Source: an uncultured Paracoccaceae bacterium
Lineage (GTDB): Bacteria > Pseudomonadota > Alphaproteobacteria > Rhodobacterales > Rhodobacteraceae
Reading direction: 5' to 3'
Length of the DNA: 64,000 bases
NCBI GenBank assembly: GCA_947501355.1
Contig: CANMVA010000001.1
Span: forward strand, 876,001 to 940,000
Position numbers and translations under genes: made by a program. Positions 1 to 7,929 of the stretch are shown piece by piece; within the stretch, counting starts at the first letter, position 1; the number at the start of each line of letters is the position of its first letter. Below the pieces are notes generated by a model. That model saw only the letters and a list, made by a program, of their open reading frames with translations. It ran no database searches and was not told the DNA's origin.

Positions 1-13
1 TCTCACCAGCCAT
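1..13 (-). CDS. 5' end of a gene running off the left edge
   Basis: Only the start codon and the first residues (Met-Ala-Gly-Glu) are inside the window. The start is supported by a good ribosome binding site on the minus strand, AAAGGA, about five bases before the ATG. Nothing can be said about the product. The gene runs in the same direction as the CreA-like gene to its right and is separated from it by about 117 bases. Confidence 0.45.
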
Positions 14-130
14 GGTATTTCCTTTCAGGTTAATGGGACATCCTCCAAGGGTGTATGTCCCGTGAAGCCGCGCGTATAGACGAGTCTTTTCGGCTTGGGA
101 AGGGCTTTGTGGGCTGTTTGAAAGAAGGCT

Positions 131-601
131 TTACTGATCGAAGAGTGGCACGGTCGAGATCGACATTTTTGCCGATCCATTTTGCACTTCGCGCGCATGA
201 GCGATGTAGATGAGCGTCTGATTGCCCTCATCGAAGATGCGCTTCACATTAAGCGATTTCCAGATGATCGAGCGCCGTTCGGAAAAGACGCTTTCGCCTT
301 CATCCGAGCGGTTGATATCGCCGATGGAAATAGGGCCGGTCTGACGGCACGCGATGGACGAGTTTGAGGGGTCCTCGAACCAATTGCCGTTTTGCAGCCG
401 ATCAATAAGCCCACGCTCAAAATAGGCAACGTGGCAGGTGACGCCATCGACTTCCGGATCGGCGAATGCTTCGATCACGATGTCATTGCCGAGCCAGTCC
501 ACATCGACATTGCCAACGGTTTCCGCCGCCGCAGCGGAGGGGAGCAGGATCGCCGCGAAGGTAAGCGCTGTGCTTTGGTTTACCAAGTTAGTGCGGGTCA
601 T
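131..601 (-). CDS. creA: CreA-family periplasmic protein
   Basis: A 156-residue protein with an N-terminal signal peptide; the predicted cut follows Ala26 in a run of alanines. The mature part has the CreA-family pattern: a GNDIVIEAFADPEVDGVTCH block near residues 38-57, then SSIACRQTGPI near 81-91. The two cysteines (56 and 85) could form a disulfide. CreA is a conserved exported protein of unknown biochemical function in proteobacteria. The ATG overlaps the stop of a tiny upstream membrane-peptide gene by the ATGA arrangement, so the two are probably translated together. Confidence 0.8.
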   Translation of the reverse strand: MTRTNLVNQSTALTFAAILLPSAAAAETVGNVDVDWLGNDIVIEAFADPEVDGVTCHVAYFERGLIDRLQNGNWFEDPSNSSIACRQTGPISIGDINRSDEGESVFSERRSIIWKSLNVKRIFDEGNQTLIYIAHAREVQNGSAKMSISTVPLFDQ

Positions 602-672
602 CGCAGGCCGAGAAAGGACAGGATAGCCAGAACGACCACGATCAGGCCGATGATGTAGATGATGCTTCTCAT
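598..672 (-). CDS. 24-residue single-span membrane peptide
   Basis: A short open frame encodes a 24-residue peptide that begins MRSIIYII, continues with a run of Ile, Val, Leu and Ala, and ends FLGLR. It is almost entirely one hydrophobic helix, with Arg2 at one end and Arg24 at the other. Its TGA overlaps the ATG of the CreA-like gene (ATGA), which favours a real translated cistron. The ribosome binding site is modest (GAAAGA about eight bases upstream). The function is unknown; it may be a membrane micropeptide or a leader that couples translation into the next gene. Confidence 0.55.
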   Translation of the reverse strand: MRSIIYIIGLIVVVLAILSFLGLR

Positions 673-843
673 GGGGTGTCTTTCAGTTGAGCGACAGGAT
701 GTCGTGCGTTTGTAGAGTAACGCTGACAAACGGTTGCGCCGGCGATTTGGTTCCCTTTGCAGGTCACCGTGACGGACTTGTTTGATGCGCAGGCCTTTGG
801 ACGGTTAGGGTAAGCGCATGATGCCCAGAAGAAAGGTCGCGCG

Positions 844-1263
844 ATGAAACTGGAGTTTCACCATATCAATTTCGTCTCGGAAGACGTTGACCGGATGCAC
901 GCGTTCTACACGGATGTGCTGGGGCTTGATGACATTCCGATCTCGCAATTCCCGCGCACCAAAGAGACCGAGGATGCAGGTTATAGCGGCAAGATCCGCT
1001 TTGCCACGGATGGCGGTATGCAGATGCATCTGGCCGAGCGCGCGCTGGATGTGGCCTTTAAAAACGGGCAGGTGATCAACCCCGTGGATCGGGGTCATAT
1101 CGCGTTTCGCACCGATGATCTGGAGGCGTTTCTGGCCGTGCTGGACGCGCGCGGTATTCCCTATTCGGACTATGGAACGGCCTTTGCGAAGGAATGGCAT
1201 CAGGTCTTTTTCATGGACCCGGAAGGCAATGTGATTGAAGTCCATCAACAGGTTGTGGCCTGA
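844..1263 (+). CDS. VOC (glyoxalase/dioxygenase fold) family protein
   Basis: A 139-residue single-domain protein of the vicinal oxygen chelate fold, with two beta-alpha-beta-beta-beta modules. Candidate metal ligands sit where the fold expects them: His7 in the first strand, His85 at the start of the second module and Glu132 in the closing DPEGNVIEV strand. Members include glyoxalase I, extradiol dioxygenases and antibiotic-binding proteins, so the substrate cannot be named. The ATG has a GAAAGG ribosome binding site. It stands alone, convergent with the tetR gene to its right. Confidence 0.8.
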   Translation: MKLEFHHINFVSEDVDRMHAFYTDVLGLDDIPISQFPRTKETEDAGYSGKIRFATDGGMQMHLAERALDVAFKNGQVINPVDRGHIAFRTDDLEAFLAVLDARGIPYSDYGTAFAKEWHQVFFMDPEGNVIEVHQQVVA

Positions 1264-1296
1264 GAGCGATCGCTGAGAACTGAAGAGCTTAAGCAG

Positions 1297-1881
1297 CTAG
1301 CTTGCAACGCGCGGATTGAGCCAAGCGTCGAGATAGGTCAGGAGCCGGTCTTCCATCGTTTCGCTGTTGCTGACGGCGCAAAAATGCAAGGCCATTGCCT
1401 GCACGAGGAAAGCCTGGACCCCTTCAGCCAGAAGATGCCCTGAGATGTCTTTGCGAAAGGGGCTGTCGGCCAGCCAGCGTGCGACCACATCGACCTGACG
1501 GGTAAAGGTTTGCGCGATTGGGCCGATCTCTTCCCGGGCGGCGGCCCCGGAATGGCGCAGGATCACGTCAAAGACATAGCGCTCGGTCGTCATGAATTGG
1601 ATCAGCGGCATGATATGGGCGATCAGATCGTCAATGGTCTGAGGGGCGGGCCATCTTTCAGCCTCATCGAGAAACGTGTTGAGCCGGGCGGCGATCACCA
1701 GCTCCATCAGACCGTCCTTACCCGCGAAATGGGCAAAGAACGTGCCTTTCGCGACGCCAGCGGTTTGCACGACCTCTTCGACGCGCAGTGCGCCGTAGCC
1801 TTTTGCAGCGATGATACCTTGCGCAGTTTCGATCAGCTTGGCGCGTGTTGCGCGCGTTCGGTCTTGGATTGGCTTTAACAT
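1297..1881 (-). CDS. TetR-family repressor
   Basis: A 194-residue regulator. The N-terminal 60 residues carry the TetR DNA-binding domain; the recognition helix region reads VEEVVQTAGVAKGTFFAHF, followed by the usual KDGLMELV helix. The rest is a helical ligand-binding domain of usual length. The gene is divergent from a flavodoxin-fold oxidoreductase, and the 89-base gap holds two copies of a TGACCGYGGTCA palindrome. The simplest model is that it represses both itself and the oxidoreductase and is released by a reactive or aromatic compound. The inducer is not evident. Confidence 0.88.
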   Translation of the reverse strand: MLKPIQDRTRATRAKLIETAQGIIAAKGYGALRVEEVVQTAGVAKGTFFAHFAGKDGLMELVIAARLNTFLDEAERWPAPQTIDDLIAHIMPLIQFMTTERYVFDVILRHSGAAAREEIGPIAQTFTRQVDVVARWLADSPFRKDISGHLLAEGVQAFLVQAMALHFCAVSNSETMEDRLLTYLDAWLNPRVAS

Positions 1882-1902
1882 ACACGGTCCATACGAAATT
1901 AG

Positions 1903-1916
1903 TTGACCGCGGTCAA
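1903..1916. promoter_or_regulatory. Putative TetR operator, site 1
   Basis: A perfect 14-base palindrome, TTGACCGCGGTCAA, lies 22 bases upstream of the tetR start codon. It shares the core TGACCGYGGTCA with a second site centred 25 bases away. The position, between divergent genes one of which is the regulator, is typical of TetR autoregulation. Confidence 0.65.
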
Positions 1917-1928
1917 TTTTAGAGAATA

Positions 1929-1940
1929 TGACCGTGGTCA
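1929..1940. promoter_or_regulatory. Putative TetR operator, site 2
   Basis: The second copy, TGACCGTGGTCA, differs by one base from the core of site 1 and lies about 30 bases before the start of the oxidoreductase gene. Two sites suggest two dimers controlling the two divergent promoters. Confidence 0.6.
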
Positions 1941-1970
1941 GTTTTTGATTCTTACCAAAGGACCCCCACC

Positions 1971-2564
1971 ATGCCCGCGAAACGCATTTTTGTTCTGAAT
2001 GGCCATCCGGCCGAGACGTCTTTGAGCCGAAGCATTACCGAAACCTATGCCAAGGCGGCGCAGGCCGCGGGGCATGAGGTGCGGATCACCCATCTGAATG
2101 ATCTGGTATTTGATCCCGATAACGGCATCGCGGGATACGAGAACCAAAAGCCCTTGGAGGCCGACCTGATCGCGCTTCGGGCTGATGTGGACTGGGCCGA
2201 GCATTTTGTGCTCTGCACCCCGATGTGGTGGGGCGGATTGCCCGCTAAGCTGAAAGGACTTTTCGATCGCACCTTCCAGCCGGGATGGGCCTTTGACACG
2301 CGAAAACGGACGGCCATCGGCATGCCCTTGCCATTGCTGACAGGGCGTTCGGCGCGGGCCTTTGTGACCTCTGACACGCCGACGCTTTACTTTGGACTGC
2401 TCTATCGCAAAGCGCTGATGCGTCAGATCAAAGGGCAGATCCTCGAATTTGTCGGGATGAAACCTGCGCGGGTGACGAATTTCGCGCCCGCCAGTCATCC
2501 CAAGGACGGCGCAGTCAAGGGCTGGTTGAAAGAGGTGGCGCGGTTGGGCGCCGGGGCGAAGTAA
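1971..2564 (+). CDS. Flavodoxin-fold NAD(P)H oxidoreductase
   Basis: A 197-residue protein of the NAD(P)H dehydrogenase (quinone) / MdaB-like family, which uses FMN or FAD to reduce quinones or other electrophiles by two electrons. It opens with the beta-strand and phosphate-binding loop VLNGHPAETSLSRSI (residues 8-22). The flavin-contacting segment TPMWWGGLPAKLKGLFDR is at residues 83-100. Its expression is probably controlled by the divergent TetR protein through the two palindromes in front of it. A role in quinone or nitro-compound detoxification fits but is not shown. The substrate is unknown. Confidence 0.85.
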   Translation: MPAKRIFVLNGHPAETSLSRSITETYAKAAQAAGHEVRITHLNDLVFDPDNGIAGYENQKPLEADLIALRADVDWAEHFVLCTPMWWGGLPAKLKGLFDRTFQPGWAFDTRKRTAIGMPLPLLTGRSARAFVTSDTPTLYFGLLYRKALMRQIKGQILEFVGMKPARVTNFAPASHPKDGAVKGWLKEVARLGAGAK

Positions 2565-2617
2565 GCCTGGCGCGGATTTCCCTAGACCCGGCGGACTGCC
2601 CGTGCCAACGATTTTCC

Positions 2618-3766
2618 ATGTCGATACGCCGTGATCTTGCCTTGTCCCGCGCGCCTGCTTTGGCGTTTGCCTCTATGGGGGTGCTTTGGGGGTCTTTCGC
2701 GGCCTTCGTCCCGGATCTGAAAGCCGGGATCGGCGCGTCGGATGCGCTGTTCGGCATGATCCTGTCGGTCTCGGCCATCGGGTTGATGAGCGCGATGCTG
2801 GTGGCCCCGGCGTTCGATCGCCGCCTTGCCGCACGCGCGATGCCGGTCGGTGCGCTCTTTCTGGGGATCGGGTTTCTTTTTCCGGGGGTCGCGGGCGTGC
2901 CGCTGACCTTCTCGCTGGCGATGCTATGGGTCGCCTTTGCTTCGGGCCTGCTGGACATCGTGATGAACGCGCGGGTCAGCGAGCTGGAAGCGACCGAGCG
3001 TCGATCCTTGATGAACCTCAACCATGCGATGTTCTCGTTCGCCTATGCGGCGTCGGCCTTTGTCACGGGGCTTGTGCGGGCTGCCGAATGGCCGCCGACT
3101 GTCATGTTCGCCGGTCTTCTGGCTTTGATTGTGCTTGCAACGCGATGGATGCAGATGCCCGTTGCGCCGGCAGAAGCGGACAATCCCAAGGGTCTGGGCT
3201 ACCCGCTTGGCGCGGTCGTGCTGGGCGGCATCGTGGTCATGATCGCCTTCATGACGGAAGCGGCCAGTGAAAGCTGGTCGGCGCTGCATGTGGAGCGTTC
3301 GCTTGGGGGCAATGCGATGCAAGGGGCGCTGGGGCCGACGATGTTGGGGCTGACAATGGGCATCGGGAGGCTGACCGGTCAGTTGATCTCGGAGCGGATC
3401 GACAATGCGGTGCTGATCGGGCTTGCCGCGATCCTGTCATCTTGCGGTGCGTTTCTGGCAGCGGCGGCTGCGACCCCGGTGCAGGCCTATATCGGCTTTG
3501 GTATCCTTGGCCTTGGCGTGTCGGTAATCGCGCCGACCGCGCTGGCGATGGTCGGGCAAAGCGTGGGTCCCGGTCCGCGAACCCACGCCATTTCGCGCAC
3601 GGCGGTCATTGGCTTTTCCGGCTTTTTCCTTGGCCCGCCGATGATGGGGCTGCTGTCGGAATTTGCAGGTCTGTCGGTCGCGTTCATGGTGGTAGGCGGA
3701 TTGTTGATCGTCTCGCTTATCCCGATTGCGTTGCTCAAAGGGTTGCGCCGTAACGCACGGGTCTGA
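2618..3766 (+). CDS. MFS transporter
   Basis: A 382-residue integral membrane protein with about twelve hydrophobic segments, consistent with the major facilitator superfamily. The first half has VLWGSFAAFVPDLKAGIG and a second helix rich in small residues; the second half repeats the pattern around residues 200-375. It resembles the YbjJ/fucose-permease-like branch, in which solutes range from sugars to drugs. The ATG lies 53 bases after the oxidoreductase stop, so the two may be co-transcribed under TetR control, which would fit export of a toxic compound. The substrate is not predictable. Confidence 0.8.
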   Translation: MSIRRDLALSRAPALAFASMGVLWGSFAAFVPDLKAGIGASDALFGMILSVSAIGLMSAMLVAPAFDRRLAARAMPVGALFLGIGFLFPGVAGVPLTFSLAMLWVAFASGLLDIVMNARVSELEATERRSLMNLNHAMFSFAYAASAFVTGLVRAAEWPPTVMFAGLLALIVLATRWMQMPVAPAEADNPKGLGYPLGAVVLGGIVVMIAFMTEAASESWSALHVERSLGGNAMQGALGPTMLGLTMGIGRLTGQLISERIDNAVLIGLAAILSSCGAFLAAAAATPVQAYIGFGILGLGVSVIAPTALAMVGQSVGPGPRTHAISRTAVIGFSGFFLGPPMMGLLSEFAGLSVAFMVVGGLLIVSLIPIALLKGLRRNARV

Positions 3767-3847
3767 CAACCCTAGGCAGCAGACGAAAGAATCCTATCTT
3801 AAAGGTGTTGGTGATCGTAGGTTGCGACACCCGATTGGAGAGATCCC

Positions 3848-4585
3848 ATGCGCTATGCCGCGCCTTTTGCCTGCCTGCTGACCGTTTTTGCGGCCAGCAG
3901 CGCTTGGGCGCAGGAGGGGTTCAGCTTCGGTCTGGGCGCATCGGCTTCATCTAACCCCTATATCGGTGAGGATGAGACCAATTTCGGTGCTGTCCCGATC
4001 CTGCGCTATCAGGGCGATGGGTGGCGTGTCGGCACGGATGGGGCCGGGATCGACCTTTACCGGGGCGCGCCTGTCACGGCAGAGGCCATTTTGCTACCGC
4101 GCTTCACCGCGCTGAGTGATCCCGGCAGCGATGAACTGGACGGCATTGATCGCGAAATCACTCTGGACGGTGGATTGAGCTTTTCCTACGCGCTGGGGGA
4201 GCGGACGTCTCTTTCGGCGACTGTGCTTCAAGAGCTGACGGGCGAGCATGATGGGCAAGAGGTCGATTTGTCGGTCTCGACCGGATTGGCGCTGGGCGCT
4301 GTTCCGTTGAATGTGACGGGCGGTATGTCGTGGAAGAGCCAAGGTTTGGGCTCGTATCTTTACGGCGTCGAGGATGGCGAGGCGACGGCAGATCGTCCGG
4401 AATACGATCTGGATGGATCGGTGACGCCATATCTGTCTCTCTCTTCCGGTTTCGCGCTGTCAGAGGCCGCGCAGCTGGTCGGATCGGTCAGGGTAGAGTT
4501 CCTGCCGGACGGGGTCACAGATAGCCCGATTGTTGAGGATGATACCGTCACTTCGGGCTTTGTTGGCGTTCAGTTGTCGTTCTAG
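3848..4585 (+). CDS. MipA/OmpV-family outer membrane protein
   Basis: A 245-residue protein with a signal peptide cut after the WAQ at about residue 22. The mature chain has alternating polar and hydrophobic beta-strands and ends in phenylalanine (VGVQLSF), the usual signal for outer-membrane barrel assembly. Strand sequences such as GFSFGLGASASSNPYIGED and the closing GFVGVQLSF match the MipA/OmpV family. Family members are outer-membrane barrels, some tied to murein-enzyme scaffolding or osmotic response. The gene is preceded by GGAGAG and stands alone. Confidence 0.85.
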   Translation: MRYAAPFACLLTVFAASSAWAQEGFSFGLGASASSNPYIGEDETNFGAVPILRYQGDGWRVGTDGAGIDLYRGAPVTAEAILLPRFTALSDPGSDELDGIDREITLDGGLSFSYALGERTSLSATVLQELTGEHDGQEVDLSVSTGLALGAVPLNVTGGMSWKSQGLGSYLYGVEDGEATADRPEYDLDGSVTPYLSLSSGFALSEAAQLVGSVRVEFLPDGVTDSPIVEDDTVTSGFVGVQLSF

Positions 4586-4669
4586 GGAACCAACGCCCTA
4601 TCTTATCGTTTTCCCAAGACCTTTCACGTGAGCGGGCCTCGTTGCCCGCCCTGTCACCAAGGAGAGATC

Positions 4670-4849
4670 ATGACAAAACCTGTATCCAAGCTCGCGTCAC
4701 GTTTGGACCGCCCGAGCGAGACTGTTGTGGCCAACACCGTCAAAGACGCGCCATGGGAGACCGACCGTCAGCGCGGCGCCTTGAACCTTGAGCGCGATGG
4801 CTCTCAGCACCGCAAATACCACTCTCTTTTTGAGGACATGTTGAATTGA
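4670..4849 (+). CDS. Small hypothetical protein (59 aa)
   Basis: I chose the ATG at 4670 because a near-ideal AAGGAG site lies seven bases before it; an in-frame upstream ATG at 4628 lacks such a site. The 59-residue product is hydrophilic and charged, without a signal peptide or membrane segment. It has the striking segment APWETDRQRGALNLERDG. The TGA overlaps the TTG start of the next gene, so the two are translationally coupled. I do not recognise a family. The coupling suggests a partner role for the SDR-like protein. Confidence 0.65.
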   Translation: MTKPVSKLASRLDRPSETVVANTVKDAPWETDRQRGALNLERDGSQHRKYHSLFEDMLN

Positions 4850-5487
4850 GCAAACGGATCGTTGTGTTCGGCGCGACCTCGGGGATCGGGAAGCTGGCCG
4901 TTGATGAAGCGCTGGAGCGTGGCCATTCCGTGCGCGCCTTTGCCCGCAGTGCTGGTGAGATGGAGCCGCGGGATGGTTTGGAGCTGTGTCCGGGTGACGC
5001 ATTGGAGTCCGATGACGTCGCGCGGGCCATCGAAGGCATGGAGGCTGTTATCTATTGCCTAGGGATCGAGGAAAGCGTGTCGATGCTGTGGAAAGAGGTG
5101 ACGCTTTTCTCGGACAGCACGCGCGTTTTGCTGGCGCAGATGGCGGCGTCGGACGTGCGGCGCTTGATCGTTGTGACGGGCTTTGGCGCCGGGCGCAGCA
5201 AGTCTGCGATGAGTTTCATAGAACGCACCGGGCATCGCGCTATTCTGGGCAAGCCTTATGAGGACAAGGACCGTCAGGAAGAGTTGCTGATGCAGTCTGA
5301 TCTCGACTGGACGATCACGCGCCCCGTGATCCTGCGCAATAACGCGAGGACGGGTCAGTTCAAAGTGCTGCGCGATCCGTCTGAATGGCGCAACGGTCTA
5401 ATCTCGCGCGCGGATGTTGCAGTGTATCTGATCGACGCGGTCGAAGACGCTCTTGATATTCGTGCCGACGTGGTTCTGGCGCGATAG
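4846..5487 (+). CDS. NAD(P)-binding Rossmann protein (atypical SDR)
   Basis: A 213-residue protein with an N-terminal glycine-rich dinucleotide loop, FGATSGIGKLA (residues 8-18). The body is typical of the NAD(P)H-binding (NmrA / atypical SDR_a5) family, with the LIVVTGFGAG strand near the middle. It lacks the YxxxK catalytic pair of classical reductases, so it may sense or bind the cofactor rather than catalyse. The start is a TTG overlapping the stop of the 59-residue gene (TTGA), which implies reinitiation and low expression. It is convergent with lldD. Confidence 0.78.
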   Translation: MSKRIVVFGATSGIGKLAVDEALERGHSVRAFARSAGEMEPRDGLELCPGDALESDDVARAIEGMEAVIYCLGIEESVSMLWKEVTLFSDSTRVLLAQMAASDVRRLIVVTGFGAGRSKSAMSFIERTGHRAILGKPYEDKDRQEELLMQSDLDWTITRPVILRNNARTGQFKVLRDPSEWRNGLISRADVAVYLIDAVEDALDIRADVVLAR

Positions 5488-5499
5488 TGGCGCGGGGTT

Positions 5500-6666
5500 C
5501 TAGTCGACCCAGTCGCCTTCAAACCCTTTCGGGATCAGCAGGTTGCTGCGATCCAGGTCACGGATGTCGCGGCGACCGCAAAGCGCCATCGTGGTGTCGA
5601 GCTCCTTGTGGATCGTCTCAAGCGCTGTGGTAACGCCTTTCTCGCCCATGGCGCCAAGACCATAGACGAAGGCGCGGCCGATATAGGTGCCCTTGGCACC
5701 CATCGCCATCGCTTTGAGCACGTCTTGACCCGAGCGGATGCCGCTGTCGAGATGCACCTCGATCTTGTCACCAACGGCCTCGACAATCGACGACAGCATC
5801 CGGATTGAGCTGAGCGCACCGTCAAGCTGGCGGCCACCGTGGTTTGAGACGACGATGGCGTCCGCGCCCACATTTGCAGCCATCTTGGCGTCGTCGACAT
5901 CAAGGATGCCCTTGAGGATCACGGGGCCGTCCCAAAGGGAACGCAGGAACTTGATCCGCTCCCAATCGAGCGAATGGTCAAATGCTTCGGCAGTCCATGA
6001 CGACAGGGACGCGGGGTCGGAAACGCCCTTGGCGTGGCCCACGATATTTCCGAAAAAGCGGCGTTTGGTTTGCAGCATCTCAAGGCCCCATGGCACTTTT
6101 GTGGCAAGGTTGGCCATGGATTTGAGCGTCAGTTTGGGGGGGGCGGAGAGGCCGTTTTTCAGGTCTTTGTGACGCTGGCCCATGATCTGCAGATCGACCG
6201 TGATGACGAGGGCTGCGCAGTTTGCTGCCTTTGCGCGGTCCACCAGACGGCGCATGAAATCATCGTCTTTCAGAGTGTAGACCTGAAACCAGAAGGGTTT
6301 TTCGGTATTTTCGGCCACGTCTTCGATGGAACAGATCGACATTGTGGAGAGCGTGAAAGGCACGCCGAACTTCTCGGCTGCTTTCGCGGCAAGGATTTCG
6401 CCATCGGCGTGTTGCATTCCGGTGAGGCCCACCGGCGCAAGGGCAACGGGCATGGCGACGTCCTGACCGACCATCTTGGTCGCGGTGCTGCGGCCCGTCA
6501 TATCGACGGCAATCCGCTGGCGCAGGCGGAGCTGGTCGAAGTCGGAAGAGTTTTCGCGGAAGGTCTGCTCGGTCCAGCTGCCCGTCTCGGCATAATCGTA
6601 AAACATCTTTGGCACGCGCCGCTTGTAGATGCGTTTGAGGTCTTCGATTTCAGTAATGACGGGCAT
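5500..6666 (-). CDS. lldD: FMN-dependent L-lactate dehydrogenase
   Basis: A 388-residue enzyme of the FMN-dependent alpha-hydroxy-acid dehydrogenase family. These enzymes oxidise L-lactate to pyruvate and pass electrons to the quinone pool at the inner membrane. The signature SNHGGRQLDG holds the catalytic His276 and substrate-binding Arg279. Tyr23 in the first helix and the FMN phosphate-site region near HLDSGIRSGQD are also present. The length matches bacterial LldD (about 380-400). Related mandelate or glycolate oxidases cannot be fully excluded. No lactate regulator or permease is adjacent. Confidence 0.85.
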   Translation of the reverse strand: MPVITEIEDLKRIYKRRVPKMFYDYAETGSWTEQTFRENSSDFDQLRLRQRIAVDMTGRSTATKMVGQDVAMPVALAPVGLTGMQHADGEILAAKAAEKFGVPFTLSTMSICSIEDVAENTEKPFWFQVYTLKDDDFMRRLVDRAKAANCAALVITVDLQIMGQRHKDLKNGLSAPPKLTLKSMANLATKVPWGLEMLQTKRRFFGNIVGHAKGVSDPASLSSWTAEAFDHSLDWERIKFLRSLWDGPVILKGILDVDDAKMAANVGADAIVVSNHGGRQLDGALSSIRMLSSIVEAVGDKIEVHLDSGIRSGQDVLKAMAMGAKGTYIGRAFVYGLGAMGEKGVTTALETIHKELDTTMALCGRRDIRDLDRSNLLIPKGFEGDWVD

Positions 6667-6763
6667 TTTGCTGTCCTAACGGGCAATATTGGTTAGGTCT
6701 GCTTACCGATTTGACGCGTTTCGGGCAATAGACAGAAAAGCGCAGGGTTAGGGGTTGAAATAG

Positions 6764-6796
6764 TTCGATATCGTATCATAATAGTGCGATATCGAA
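6764..6796. promoter_or_regulatory. Putative MarR operator pair
   Basis: Two copies of the palindrome CGATATCG are centred 21 bases apart (two helical turns). They are flanked so that the outer halves form an inverted repeat, TTCGATATCG at 6764-6773 and CGATATCGAA at 6787-6796. The region is AT-rich, lies 27 bases before the nitroreductase start and probably overlaps its promoter. The regulator gene is the next in the operon, so autoregulation by the MarR protein is the simplest reading. Confidence 0.6.
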
Positions 6797-6822
6797 TTAT
6801 ATAAACTAATGGAGAGACCCCG

Positions 6823-7929
6823 ATGACCCTATCCCGTCGCAAAGCCATCGCCCTGATCGGAGGTGGAACTGTCTTGGCCGGCAGCGCCTCTGCCGCTGGG
6901 TTTGTTGCCACCCGAACGCCGACAAAAGCGCTGGAGCCCTGGCGTCTGGCGGGCGGTTATTCCGATCCGCGTCAGCGCGCGCTGTCTTACGCGTTGCTGG
7001 CCCCCAACGCCCATAATCGTCAGCCGTGGGTTGCGGAGTTGATTGGCGTGGACCGTATCCGCTTGCACCGTGACCCTGCATTGAACCTGCCGGAAACGGA
7101 CCCGTTTGACCGTCAGTTGACCATCAGCATGGGGTGTTTTCTTGAATTGTTGCGGATAGCTGCGGCGCAGGATGGCTATACGGCGGCGATCACGCCTTTC
7201 CCCGAAGGCGGCGACCTGATTGTTGCGGATATCGTCTTCAGCGAAGGTGCGGCGCCGGACCCGTTGGCAGATGGCATCATGGATCGGCGGTCCTGCAAGG
7301 AACCGTTTGAGGATCGCCCCGTGGAGGCCGAGGTCGCTGAAGCGCTGATGCCTTACGCAGACATCGTCACTGACCCGGCCAAGGTCGCACAGATCAAGGC
7401 GCTCAGCTGGGAGGCGTGGCAGATTGAAGCCATGACCCCACGCACCATGAAGGAAAGCGTCGATCTGATGCGCTTTGGCAAGGCCGAGATCAACGCAAAC
7501 CCAGATGGGATTGATCTGGGTGGCCCGTTTCTTGAGGCGCTGATGCTGGCTGGCCAAATCTCGCCCGAGGCGCAGATGAACCCTGAGAGCCAATCGTTCA
7601 AGACGGGCGTGGCAATCTATGAAGAGATGCTCCATGCGACCCGCGCCTACGCGGTCATCTCGTCAGGTGGGAACACGCGGGTCGATCAGTTGGATGCGGG
7701 GCGGCGTTGGCTGCGGCTGAACCTTGCCACAACGCTGTCTGGGTTGGCGCTCCATCCGATCAGCCAGTGCTTACAGGAGTTCCCTGAGATGTCGGATGTC
7801 TATGCGCGCGCGCAAAGCCTTATGGCTGCTGAGGGACAAACGGTTCAAATGCTGGGCCGGTTAGGCTACGGTCCGCAGACGGCGCAGACCCCGCGCTGGC
7901 CTTTGGAGGCGAAACTGAAGAATGCCTGA
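6823..7929 (+). CDS. Exported nitroreductase-like protein (Acg type)
   Basis: A 368-residue protein of the nitroreductase/Acg-like FMN superfamily. It begins with a twin-arginine signal, SRRKAIALIGGGTVLAG (from residue 4), so the folded flavoprotein is probably exported by Tat. Residues after 40 carry the nitroreductase N-terminal pattern (ALLAPNAHNRQPWVAEL), including the Asn-Arg-Gln-Pro stretch that binds FMN phosphate. Acg-like proteins may store flavin rather than reduce a substrate, so enzymatic activity is unproven. The last eight bases overlap the start of the MarR gene. Confidence 0.82.
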   Translation: MTLSRRKAIALIGGGTVLAGSASAAGFVATRTPTKALEPWRLAGGYSDPRQRALSYALLAPNAHNRQPWVAELIGVDRIRLHRDPALNLPETDPFDRQLTISMGCFLELLRIAAAQDGYTAAITPFPEGGDLIVADIVFSEGAAPDPLADGIMDRRSCKEPFEDRPVEAEVAEALMPYADIVTDPAKVAQIKALSWEAWQIEAMTPRTMKESVDLMRFGKAEINANPDGIDLGGPFLEALMLAGQISPEAQMNPESQSFKTGVAIYEEMLHATRAYAVISSGGNTRVDQLDAGRRWLRLNLATTLSGLALHPISQCLQEFPEMSDVYARAQSLMAAEGQTVQMLGRLGYGPQTAQTPRWPLEAKLKNA

